From assembly GCA_000751595.1 (NCBI GenBank), contig CCMH01000045.1, forward strand, positions 33,335 to 97,334: a stretch of DNA of 64,000 nucleotides, written 5' to 3'. The notes below the pieces were generated by a model. It was not told the origin of the DNA and searched no databases. It was given only the letters and a program-made list of their open reading frames with translations. The DNA comes from Weeksella massiliensis. Lineage in GTDB: Bacteria > Bacteroidota > Bacteroidia > Flavobacteriales > Weeksellaceae. A program made the translations under genes and the position numbers. Positions 1 through 6,893 of the stretch are shown here, one piece after another. Numbering within the stretch: position 1 is the first letter of the stretch; every line of letters begins with the position of its first letter.

Positions 1-626
1 ATGGACAATACAATGATAACAACAAGAAAAATGAAGAAAATTTCCCAGAATCCGAGTTGATCATTTTCGGGAGTTTTATCGTTTTTATATTTCCCTTTCA
101 AGGCGCTTTCCATTGAATCTATCGCTTTATCAACACCTTGATAATAGTCGCCATTTCTGAAATAGGGCAACATATCTTTTTGGATAATGTTGTTTGCGAT
201 GGTCGGCGGGATATGAATTTGCGCTCCATAACCGGTCCGTATGGTAACCTTCCTATCGAGATCACTTATCAGCACTACAATTCCATTGTCTTTATCTTTT
301 TGCCCGACTCCCCATTTATCGCCAATTTCACTTGCCAAAAGCTCTAGCGGATATCCTTTTAGTTCTCGAAAAGTAACAATGGTAATTTGGGTAGAAGTAG
401 AATCGTCGAAATGAACCAATTTATTTTCTAAGGCTTGCAATTGGATCGGATCGAAAAGTCGTCCGTAATCATTAACGATTCGTGTTGGGATTTTTTTACT
501 GCTGATAACTTCGTCGGGCGTAATGAAGTTGTTCTGTTGCGTTTGTTGTGCAAACGTATTTTGGGTAATGAACAAGCAAAGCGCTATCCACAGAAAATTT
601 AAAAAGTTAGTTTTGAGAAATTTCAT
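1..626 (-). CDS. Secreted TPM-domain protein, 3' end beyond the left edge
   Basis: The reading frame starts at an ATG (complement 624-626) and runs off the window. It begins with a signal peptide ending near TFAQ (about residue 26). A TPM (TLP18.3/Psb32/MOLO-1) domain follows, roughly residues 50-170, with recognisable patches such as GIVVLISDLDRK and VTIRTGYGAQ. A hydrophobic segment starts just before the cut (FWEIFFIFLVVIIVL), so the protein is probably anchored by one helix with a tail that is not visible. The start overlaps the stop of the upstream TPM gene by 20 bp, and lemA lies before that, giving the common lemA-TPM-TPM gene order. TPM proteins are linked to membrane-protein or photosystem maintenance in other organisms; the role here is not established. 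Confidence 0.9.
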   Translation of the reverse strand, partial: MKFLKTNFLNFLWIALCLFITQNTFAQQTQQNNFITPDEVISSKKIPTRIVNDYGRLFDPIQLQALENKLVHFDDSTSTQITIVTFRELKGYPLELLASEIGDKWGVGQKDKDNGIVVLISDLDRKVTIRTGYGAQIHIPPTIANNIIQKDMLPYFRNGDYYQGVDKAIDSMESALKGKYKNDKTPENDQLGFWEIFFIFLVVIIVLS

Positions 627-1047
627 TCGGTAATTCGTTTTCGTCATTTTCTTGATGTGGAAAATATTTTTTTAGTGCTTTTCCAGTCATCTTGATTCCT
701 TTTATTATTCCTCGCGTAAATTTTTCTCGTCGGAAATAATGCAGAACAGTTTCATTAATTTCATCCCAAAAACCTTCGGGTGTTTTTTCATTAATTCCTT
801 GATCACCAATAATTGTAAGGTTTTTGGCAGATGGAGAAAGATGAAATAAAACGCCGTTTCGGTCTTTGGTTTTCTCCATTTCTAATTTATTAAAAACCTC
901 AACTGCCCGCGCAAAATGATCTTCCGATGGTTGAGATTCGATATGAACTCGAATCTCACCACTGGTTTTTTTCTCAGCTTTTACGATTGCTTTGATGATT
1001 TTTTTTTCTTCTTTTTTGCTGAAGAAACGTTTATCTTTTTTTGTCAT
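607..1047 (-). CDS. Short TPM-domain protein
   Basis: 146 residues from the ATG at complement 1045-1047 (MTKKDKRFFSKKEEKK). The frame is open to an upstream start at 1095, but that would overlap lemA by 47 bp, while the chosen start sits 1 bp after the lemA stop. There is no signal peptide. The body matches a TPM domain (KTSGEIRVHIE, then RNGVLFHLSPSAKNLTIIGDQGI), and the end is acidic and lysine-poor. It is the middle gene of a tightly packed lemA-TPM-TPM operon. It is probably the cytoplasmic partner of the secreted TPM protein downstream; the molecular function is unknown. Confidence 0.88.
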   Translation of the reverse strand: MTKKDKRFFSKKEEKKIIKAIVKAEKKTSGEIRVHIESQPSEDHFARAVEVFNKLEMEKTKDRNGVLFHLSPSAKNLTIIGDQGINEKTPEGFWDEINETVLHYFRREKFTRGIIKGIKMTGKALKKYFPHQENDENELPNEISQN

Positions 1048-1048
1048 T

Positions 1049-1660
1049 TTATTTTTCAGAGAAGTCAACTGTCGGTGCTTTTTCGGCTCCTGCATCTGCT
1101 TCGAAATAGCCTTTTTCTTTAAAGTTTCCGATGCCTGCTATAATGTTATTCGGTACTTTGTTGATAACCGAATTGAAACTTTTGGCAGCTTCATTGTATT
1201 TTCTTCTTTCGTAATTAATTTCAGTTTCTATGCTCGATAATTCCGCTTGAAAACTTTGGAAATTTTCTGTTGCACGCAAGGTTGGATATTGTTCTACCGA
1301 AACCAATAATCTACTCAAAGCACCTGATAATTCGTTTTGTGCTGATTGAAACTTAGCAATGTTTTCCGGGGTTAAATCGTCCACATCATCAATATTAATT
1401 TGGTTCGACGTTGCTTTTGCTCGCGCATTGATTACATCGGTTAGTGTAGATTTCTCGAAATTGGCAGCCCCTTGAACTGTTCTCATCAAGTTCGGGATGA
1501 GATCTGCACGTTTTTGATAAGTGTTTTCTACATTCGACCATTGTGCTTTTACATTTTCTTGCATTGGCACAAAACTATTGTATTTACTTATCCCCCAAAC
1601 TACAATTGCAGCGATAACTGCTAAAAATATTCCGCCTACTAGACAGCCTTTTCCTTTCAT
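1049..1660 (-). CDS. lemA: LemA family protein
   Basis: 203 residues. One N-terminal membrane helix (GCLVGGIFLAVIAAIVVWGI, about residues 5-24) is followed by a helical LemA domain. Family hallmarks visible are YNSFVPMQENVKAQWSNVEN, YQKRADLIPNLMRTVQG and the central region with SRLLVSVEQYPTLRA. The length is typical for LemA. It is the first gene of the lemA-TPM-TPM operon, with an upstream TAACTTTA that is a weak match to a -7 box. LemA proteins are membrane anchored with a helical bundle outside or at the membrane face; their biochemical role is unresolved in most bacteria. Confidence 0.95.
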   Translation of the reverse strand: MKGKGCLVGGIFLAVIAAIVVWGISKYNSFVPMQENVKAQWSNVENTYQKRADLIPNLMRTVQGAANFEKSTLTDVINARAKATSNQINIDDVDDLTPENIAKFQSAQNELSGALSRLLVSVEQYPTLRATENFQSFQAELSSIETEINYERRKYNEAAKSFNSVINKVPNNIIAGIGNFKEKGYFEADAGAEKAPTVDFSEK

Positions 1661-1718
1661 ATGATTTTATTTTGATTGATTAAAGTTACTCTTTTTTCTA
1701 ATACGTTATTTTATTTTT

Positions 1719-2189
1719 TTAGGGAAGCAAATTTTTTGCCCAACTTTCGGTTAAAGGTAATTTCCATTGAGAACGAAAATCGGCCAAGTTCGTAACACCA
1801 TTATTGTACACGATGGTGTCTTTGGGTAATTCACCGTTTTTTACTGCTTTTTTGAATTCGGGAAGTTTCGCAATTTCAATTTTTTGGTTTTGTTCGTACG
1901 CAACATTCATACGATCAAGAAAACCGAACTGATATTTATCTTCTAAACCTTTGATAATTTTAGTGAGTTTATCGATCGAGCAACCACTTGCCGCAGCTTG
2001 ATTTTCGTCGACAGCGACAACGATAAATTGATTGTTGATGATTTCATACTCCGCCAAAAGAGCTGCACCATGTGCATTCCAATCCAATAAAAAATGATCG
2101 AATTGAGTTTTAATATCTTGAGTTTCTTGTTCTGTAAAGGCACGCGAAGATTGGAAAATCCAAATTCGGGCATGGTCTGCTATTGTCAT
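1719..2189 (-). CDS. Conserved Bacteroidota protein of unknown function
   Basis: 156 residues with no signal peptide or membrane helix. It contains RIWIFQSSRAFTEQE, a segment with a conserved-looking SGCSIDKLTKIIKGLE, and a hydrophobic-charged C-terminus ending ESWAKNLLP. From memory, homologues in Flavobacteria are often labelled ABC transporter ATPase. No Walker A (GxxxxGKT/S), signature LSGGQ or Walker B can be seen here, so that label should not be used. It has its own promoter (TAACTTTG on the minus strand at 2216-2223) and is separated by a terminator hairpin from the Fe-S gene upstream. The SGCSID segment with a cysteine could be functional; this is a guess. Confidence 0.8.
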   Translation of the reverse strand: MTIADHARIWIFQSSRAFTEQETQDIKTQFDHFLLDWNAHGAALLAEYEIINNQFIVVAVDENQAAASGCSIDKLTKIIKGLEDKYQFGFLDRMNVAYEQNQKIEIAKLPEFKKAVKNGELPKDTIVYNNGVTNLADFRSQWKLPLTESWAKNLLP

Positions 2190-2215
2190 TTTATTTATTT
2201 TATTATGATGAGTAA

Positions 2216-2223
2216 CAAAGTTA
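2216..2223 (-). promoter_or_regulatory. -7 promoter box for the 1719-2189 gene
   Basis: The minus strand reads TAACTTTG, an exact match to the Bacteroidota sigma-A -7 consensus TAnnTTTG, 27 bp before the ATG. It lies just downstream of the hairpin that ends the preceding operon. Confidence 0.6.
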
Positions 2224-2253
2224 CTTAAAGTTTTGTTTAGTTAGGATATAAAA

Positions 2254-2277
2254 AAAATCGGACCAAAGTCCGATTTT
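2254..2277. terminator. Rho-independent terminator
   Basis: Inverted repeat AAAATCGGAC / GTCCGATTTT with a 4-base loop, flanked by A and T runs. It ends the minus-strand amidase-MCE-FeS operon. Confidence 0.8.
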
Positions 2278-2307
2278 TCAATTCTTATTTTTAGATGATT
2301 TTTTGAT

Positions 2308-3099
2308 TTATAAATCGTTGGCTTCCATCACCAATTCTGCTAAATCTTTCACCAAAACTGTTTTTTCTTTTTCGAAATATTTCACACCATCTGTCATCAT
2401 GGTATTACAGAAAGGACATCCGGTAGCGATAACATCGGGTGATTCTTGCAAGGCTTCTTCTGTTCGCTCGATATTGATATCTACATTTCCTTTTTCGGGC
2501 TCTTTGAACATTTGTGCGCCACCAGCACCACAACATAATCCACGAGTTTTGCATCGTTTCATTTCGACCAATTCGGCATCCAATTTTTCAATCAATGAGC
2601 GAGGAGCTTCATAGACATTGTTTCCTCGACCTAGATAACATGGATCGTGGAAAGTGATTCGACGACCTTTGAATTTTTCTCCACCTTGGATTTTTAAGCG
2701 ACCTTCATCAATTAATTGTTGTAGGAATTGTGAGTGGTGTAGCACCTCGTATTCTCCTCCCAAAGAAGGATATTCGTTTTTGAGGGTATTGAAACAATGT
2801 GGACAAGTAGTGACGATTTTTTTTACTTCGTAGGCATTGAGCACTTCGATGTTCATCATGGCTTGCATCTGAAAAGCAAATTCGTTTCCGGCGCGTTTTG
2901 CAGGATCTCCGGTACAACTTTCTTCGGTTCCTAGAACGGCGAATTCAACGCCAATATGGTTGAGTATTTTTACAAATGCACGAGTGATTTTTTTTGCTCT
3001 ATCGTCAAAGCTTCCGGCACATCCTACCCAAAATAAAACTTCGGGCTGTTTGCCTTCGGCCATGTATTGTGCCATTGTTTTTACGGTTATTGTTGACAT
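2308..3099 (-). CDS. Cysteine-rich CCG-domain Fe-S protein (HdrB/GlcF-like)
   Basis: 263 residues, soluble. It carries two CCG (cysteine-rich, PF02754-type) modules. The first half has CPHCFNTLKNEYP followed by a His-His pair. The second half has DPCYLGRGNN, then CCGAGGAQMF and GCPFCNTMM. Such modules bind an unusual Fe-S cluster in heterodisulfide reductase HdrB, glycolate oxidase GlcF, succinate:quinone reductase SdhE and LutA-like proteins. It directly follows (47 bp) a membrane 4Fe-4S protein, so the two probably form one membrane-bound redox complex that accepts electrons from an unknown dehydrogenase. The physiological substrate is not deducible from the sequence. Confidence 0.9.
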   Translation of the reverse strand: MSTITVKTMAQYMAEGKQPEVLFWVGCAGSFDDRAKKITRAFVKILNHIGVEFAVLGTEESCTGDPAKRAGNEFAFQMQAMMNIEVLNAYEVKKIVTTCPHCFNTLKNEYPSLGGEYEVLHHSQFLQQLIDEGRLKIQGGEKFKGRRITFHDPCYLGRGNNVYEAPRSLIEKLDAELVEMKRCKTRGLCCGAGGAQMFKEPEKGNVDINIERTEEALQESPDVIATGCPFCNTMMTDGVKYFEKEKTVLVKDLAELVMEANDL

Positions 3100-3146
3100 G
3101 TGATGTATCGTTTGTTAGTGTATTAAAATAATAATTTATATTGGAT

Positions 3147-4478
3147 TTAATCGTTGGTCCAATTTAATCGATCGGCTGTGTTAAACTGCCATGGAGCGCC
3201 GTTGTTTTCAATGTTGGTCATCATCAAATTCAACTCTTGAGGAGCTGCAGATTCTTCCATCACCAAATAGCGACGTAAATCGATAATAATCGATAATGGG
3301 TCGATGTTCACTGGACAGGCTTGCGTACAAGCGTTACAAGAAGTACAAGCCCATAGTTCTTCGGTGCTGATATAATCATTGAGAAGCGTTTTCCCATCAT
3401 CTACCCATTGTCCGTTATTGTTGTCTAAAACTTTAGAAACATCTTCTAATCGGTCGCGGGTATCCATCATGATCTTACGAGGAGATAATTTTTTCCCAGT
3501 AATATTAGCCGGACATTCTGAGGTACATCGACCACATTCTGTACACGTATAAGCATTGAGAAGTTGAACTTGATTGAGGTCGAAAATATCTTTGGCGCCG
3601 AAAGTGCTTGGTTCTTCAACTTCGCCTTCTGCTGGTGCAGCGAACGGATCGGCATTGGGATCCATCATCATTTTTACTTCTTTGGTTACCGAGGCTAAAT
3701 TATTGAATTCTCCTTTTGGTTCGAGTTTCGAAAACCATGTATTCGGGAATGCCAAGATAATATGCAAGTGTTTAGAATAGTAAAGATAATTAGCAAAGAA
3801 GAAAATTCCTAGAATATGGAACCACCACATAATGCGTTCTAAAATAATCAACGTATCGGTATTGAAACCTGTTAAGAACGGTTGGATTAACCAACTAGAA
3901 ATAGGGAAACCTCCTGCTTGTAAATAGTGCGGTACGTTACGCGCTTGTAGCGTTGCATCGGTTGCATTCATGGTTAAAAGAGCAAGCATAAAAGCCATCT
4001 CTAAAATCAAAATTAGATTAGCATCTGTTTTTGGCCATCCGTTTAATTCTCCCATTACCAGTCGTTTTACATGAACGACATTTCTACGCAAGAAGAAAAT
4101 GAAACAAGATGTTAATACCAAGAAAGCTAACACCTCGAAAAAGCCAATAAGAAAGGTATAGAATCCTCCCATGAAACTAAGAACACGATGCGTCCCGAAA
4201 AGACCATCGATTAGGATTTCTACAACTTCTATATTGATCAAAAGGAAACCAACATAGACCAAGATATGTAGGAATCCAGCTACCGGACGAACGGTCATTT
4301 TTCCTTGTCCAAGCGCAACGCGTGTCATGATTGCCCATCTTTCTTTGGGTCTGTCCCAACGCGTAATTGGTTGTCCTAAACGAATGTTGCGAATAAGTTT
4401 TTTGGCATTAATGGTAAAGATTGTGGCAGCGACAATCAAACAGATTGCAAAAATAATGTTTGGTAAATACTGAGCCAT
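3147..4478 (-). CDS. Membrane-bound 4Fe-4S ferredoxin-type protein (HdrC/NarI-like)
   Basis: 443 residues. About six hydrophobic helices occupy the N-terminal 250 residues, with histidines that could ligate haem as in NarI/DsrM-type subunits (FLHILVYVG, WWFHILGIFFFAN). The C-terminal cytosolic part holds two 4Fe-4S motifs, CTECGRCTSECP and CTSCNACTQACPVNID. The protein is paired with the CCG protein immediately downstream, the classic split of a quinone-interacting Fe-S electron carrier. Upstream (29 bp) is an MCE protein in the same operon. The likely role is electron transfer between the quinone pool and an unidentified partner; the link to MCE is by context only. Confidence 0.9.
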   Translation of the reverse strand: MAQYLPNIIFAICLIVAATIFTINAKKLIRNIRLGQPITRWDRPKERWAIMTRVALGQGKMTVRPVAGFLHILVYVGFLLINIEVVEILIDGLFGTHRVLSFMGGFYTFLIGFFEVLAFLVLTSCFIFFLRRNVVHVKRLVMGELNGWPKTDANLILILEMAFMLALLTMNATDATLQARNVPHYLQAGGFPISSWLIQPFLTGFNTDTLIILERIMWWFHILGIFFFANYLYYSKHLHIILAFPNTWFSKLEPKGEFNNLASVTKEVKMMMDPNADPFAAPAEGEVEEPSTFGAKDIFDLNQVQLLNAYTCTECGRCTSECPANITGKKLSPRKIMMDTRDRLEDVSKVLDNNNGQWVDDGKTLLNDYISTEELWACTSCNACTQACPVNIDPLSIIIDLRRYLVMEESAAPQELNLMMTNIENNGAPWQFNTADRLNWTND

Positions 4479-4507
4479 ATTGATTAGTTTACTTAGTGTC
4501 TATTTTT

Positions 4508-5470
4508 TTATTTATTTTTTTTGCCGAATACCGAAATGTTCACATATCGATTCGGGTTTTGTTTCAGGTCAATCATTAAATCGTTGAGGTTTTTGGTTGC
4601 CTCATTCAGATTATTATACATGGTTTTATCGTTAACTAAACTTCCTAAAGTTCCATCTCCGCGCTCGATGCGATTAAGCAATTCTTTTAGGTTTTCAGAA
4701 GCAGTCTCGAAATTGGTCAAAGTTTTTTCTAATTGCAGATTGTTTAATTTATCAGCAGTTTGTCCAAATTTTTCAGCAGATGTTTTTGCAGAAGCCAACA
4801 TTGCGTTAGCATTGTTTAGGGTAGAATTAACCACTTTCTGATTGTCCTTGATCAATTCATTTGCGCTTGTCGAAGTGCTAGAAAATGAACGAGCCGTTTC
4901 GTTGAATGAGCCAACGGTACGGTTTAAGTTTTCTATCAAAACTTTTATATTGTTCTGATTGTCGTTATCTAATAAACGTTCTACGGCCGACAGCGTTCTA
5001 TTCATCGTTACCAAAACAGTATCTAGTTTCTGTTGTGTTGGTTCTATTTGTCCTCCAATATCACCCAATAAACCTCCGCTTATTCCACTTTTCAAGAAGT
5101 CGCCATCTTGAGCAATTTCTCCATCATAATCCAAAATCAATTGCATTTCCGAGCTTTGCATCAAGCCAGGAGAATAGATTTGAGCAATGGTATTTTTAGA
5201 GAATTTGATGTCTTTATTAATGGTAAACTCTACGATAAAAGTTAACGGTTTTCCATCAACAATTTCTATTTTATCAACTTTACCAACCGTTAAACCATTT
5301 ATAGAAACGGGTTTTGTTACTTGTAATCCACTTACATTTTCATATTTAGCGTAGAAGGTCCTGCCGGTAGAAAAAACTTTTGTTCCTCTTAGAAAGTTAT
5401 ACAAAAAGAAAAATCCAATGACAGTGGCCAGTGAAACGATACCTATTTTTATCTCGTTAGAAATTTTCAC
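4508..5470 (-). CDS. MCE family (MlaD-like) protein
   Basis: 320 residues. It opens with a short cytoplasmic stretch and one membrane helix (IGIVSLATVIGFFFLYNFL). A single MCE domain follows at about residues 38-115 (YENVSGLQVTKPVSINGLTVGKV). The rest is a long helical coiled-coil-prone tail rich in Asn/Thr/Leu (residues about 140-300), typical of needle-forming MCE proteins. The family shuttles lipids across the periplasm, usually with an MlaE permease and MlaF ATPase, neither of which is in this window. It lies between the amidase and the Fe-S genes on the same strand, with gaps of 51 and 29 bp. Confidence 0.92.
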   Translation of the reverse strand: MKISNEIKIGIVSLATVIGFFFLYNFLRGTKVFSTGRTFYAKYENVSGLQVTKPVSINGLTVGKVDKIEIVDGKPLTFIVEFTINKDIKFSKNTIAQIYSPGLMQSSEMQLILDYDGEIAQDGDFLKSGISGGLLGDIGGQIEPTQQKLDTVLVTMNRTLSAVERLLDNDNQNNIKVLIENLNRTVGSFNETARSFSSTSTSANELIKDNQKVVNSTLNNANAMLASAKTSAEKFGQTADKLNNLQLEKTLTNFETASENLKELLNRIERGDGTLGSLVNDKTMYNNLNEATKNLNDLMIDLKQNPNRYVNISVFGKKNK

Positions 5471-5521
5471 TTATTTTATTTTTTACAAAATTAAACGAAT
5501 ATTGTTTAGAAACAGTCAATA

Positions 5522-6832
5522 TTACATGGGTTTATCACCCTCGAATGTTACAATGAAAGCATTTCGGAAACCTTTTGCTTGTACGACAGCTAATATTTTC
5601 TGAGCGTCTTCCATGGTTTTTGCTTGTCCGAAATAGTATTTGAATAAAGATCTTTCTTTCACACGATCTACATCTTGTAAACCGTTGAATTTTCCATCTT
5701 TGTCGCGGTATTTTTTGTTCGATGTCATGAACTGAACGCGGTAAGTTTTGTTACCATCTAATTTTTGATTATCCATAAATTCTACCCAAAAAGCATCAGG
5801 GAATCCTTTTCTTTTGACAAAAGTTAGAAGCTCATCTCGTTCAGAAATTAAATTGGTATTCCCGTAATAGTATGCGAAATTATCGCCTTTTTGTACAATT
5901 TCAACATCGGTAAGTCCTTTTAGCATAGGAGAGGAAGGAGAGAATTTTGATTTGCTTACCAAGAATTGGATTTTGAAGTTTTTGCCAGGAATTGGTTTTT
6001 CTACTTCTTTTGGTTTTTCGACAACCGGTTCTTTGCTCGCCACGCGGCCCATTTTACGATCGAATTCTTCTTTGAAGGTTTTGAAAGCTCTGTAAATTGC
6101 TTCGGTTTGTTCTTGTTTTCCTCGGTCAGATGCCAAGTAATATCCTTCATCATAATTAGAAATAAATCCTAACTCAATCAAGACAGAAGGTGAAGCGTTC
6201 CCCCGCAATACGTGAAAGTTATTTTGTTTTACGCCTCGACTATGACGGTTGTTTTGCACAAAGTTTTTTTCTACCAAATCGGCAAAACGGATACTTTGAT
6301 CTTTATAAGCCGCATTTTGGATTTCGAAAGCAATTACCGCTTCCGGATCAGTTGGGTCAAAACGTGTATATTTTTCTTGATTGTCTTCTAAGAAAATCAC
6401 CGAGTTTTCTCGTTTAGAAACTTCATCGGTTTCGTTCATTCTCTTTAGTCCCATCACAAAGGTTTCGGTTCCGTATGCCGAAGTATTACTTGCCGAATTG
6501 CAGTGAATCGAAATGAAAAGATTTGCATGGTTTTTATTAGAAATGGCGGTTCTTTCGTATAATTCTAAAAAAACATCCGACGTGCGGGTGTAGATAACCG
6601 TTACATCTTTTAGTTCTTTCTCAATCATTTTACCCAATCGCATGGTAACATCTAAGGTAATGTTTTTTTCTAAATCGGCTACGCCTCGTGCACCTGCATC
6701 ATGCCCGCCGTGGCCAGCATCAAGGACAACTACAAAATTATTTTTGGATTTTTTTTGACCAAAAACAACCATTGCAAAGCCAAATAGTAGTAAAAATAAA
6801 TACTTTTGTATGTTAATCATTCTATAACGCAT
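5522..6832 (-). CDS. N-acetylmuramoyl-L-alanine amidase with C-terminal SPOR-like repeats
   Basis: 436 residues with an N-terminal signal peptide (ending FAMVVFGQ). The start could also be the second Met, 12 bp in. The Amidase_3 domain spans about residues 32-255, with zinc ligands H41 (DAGHGG), E55 and H110 (SIHCN) and catalytic E220 (LIELGF). It cleaves the amide between MurNAc and the peptide stem. After a Pro/Glu/Lys linker come two units of about 70 residues (285-353 and 362-431). Each runs F/Y-K/R-I/V-QF, then a DV-V segment, YY-G, and a KGF-AF-V-F ending, resembling SPOR-type glycan-binding folds. It is divergent from lptD and leads the operon with MCE and the Fe-S genes. Confidence 0.93.
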   Translation of the reverse strand: MRYRMINIQKYLFLLLFGFAMVVFGQKKSKNNFVVVLDAGHGGHDAGARGVADLEKNITLDVTMRLGKMIEKELKDVTVIYTRTSDVFLELYERTAISNKNHANLFISIHCNSASNTSAYGTETFVMGLKRMNETDEVSKRENSVIFLEDNQEKYTRFDPTDPEAVIAFEIQNAAYKDQSIRFADLVEKNFVQNNRHSRGVKQNNFHVLRGNASPSVLIELGFISNYDEGYYLASDRGKQEQTEAIYRAFKTFKEEFDRKMGRVASKEPVVEKPKEVEKPIPGKNFKIQFLVSKSKFSPSSPMLKGLTDVEIVQKGDNFAYYYGNTNLISERDELLTFVKRKGFPDAFWVEFMDNQKLDGNKTYRVQFMTSNKKYRDKDGKFNGLQDVDRVKERSLFKYYFGQAKTMEDAQKILAVVQAKGFRNAFIVTFEGDKPM

Positions 6833-6854
6833 ATTGTAAGATGGTTTTTTTAGT

Positions 6855-6862
6855 TAATTTTG
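6855..6862 (+). promoter_or_regulatory. -7 promoter box of lptD
   Basis: TAATTTTG, an exact TAnnTTTG match. It would give a transcript starting near 6869, about 25 nt before the TTG start of lptD. That supports the TTG start over any later Met. Confidence 0.5.
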
Positions 6863-6893
6863 ACGCAATTTAAAACAAAAATTACTTTTTAAC

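Noticed and set aside
138..347. A 69-codon open frame on the plus strand at the left edge
   Set aside because: It lies antisense to the TPM-domain gene, which has a clear signal peptide and domain; the plus-strand frame has no recognisable features.
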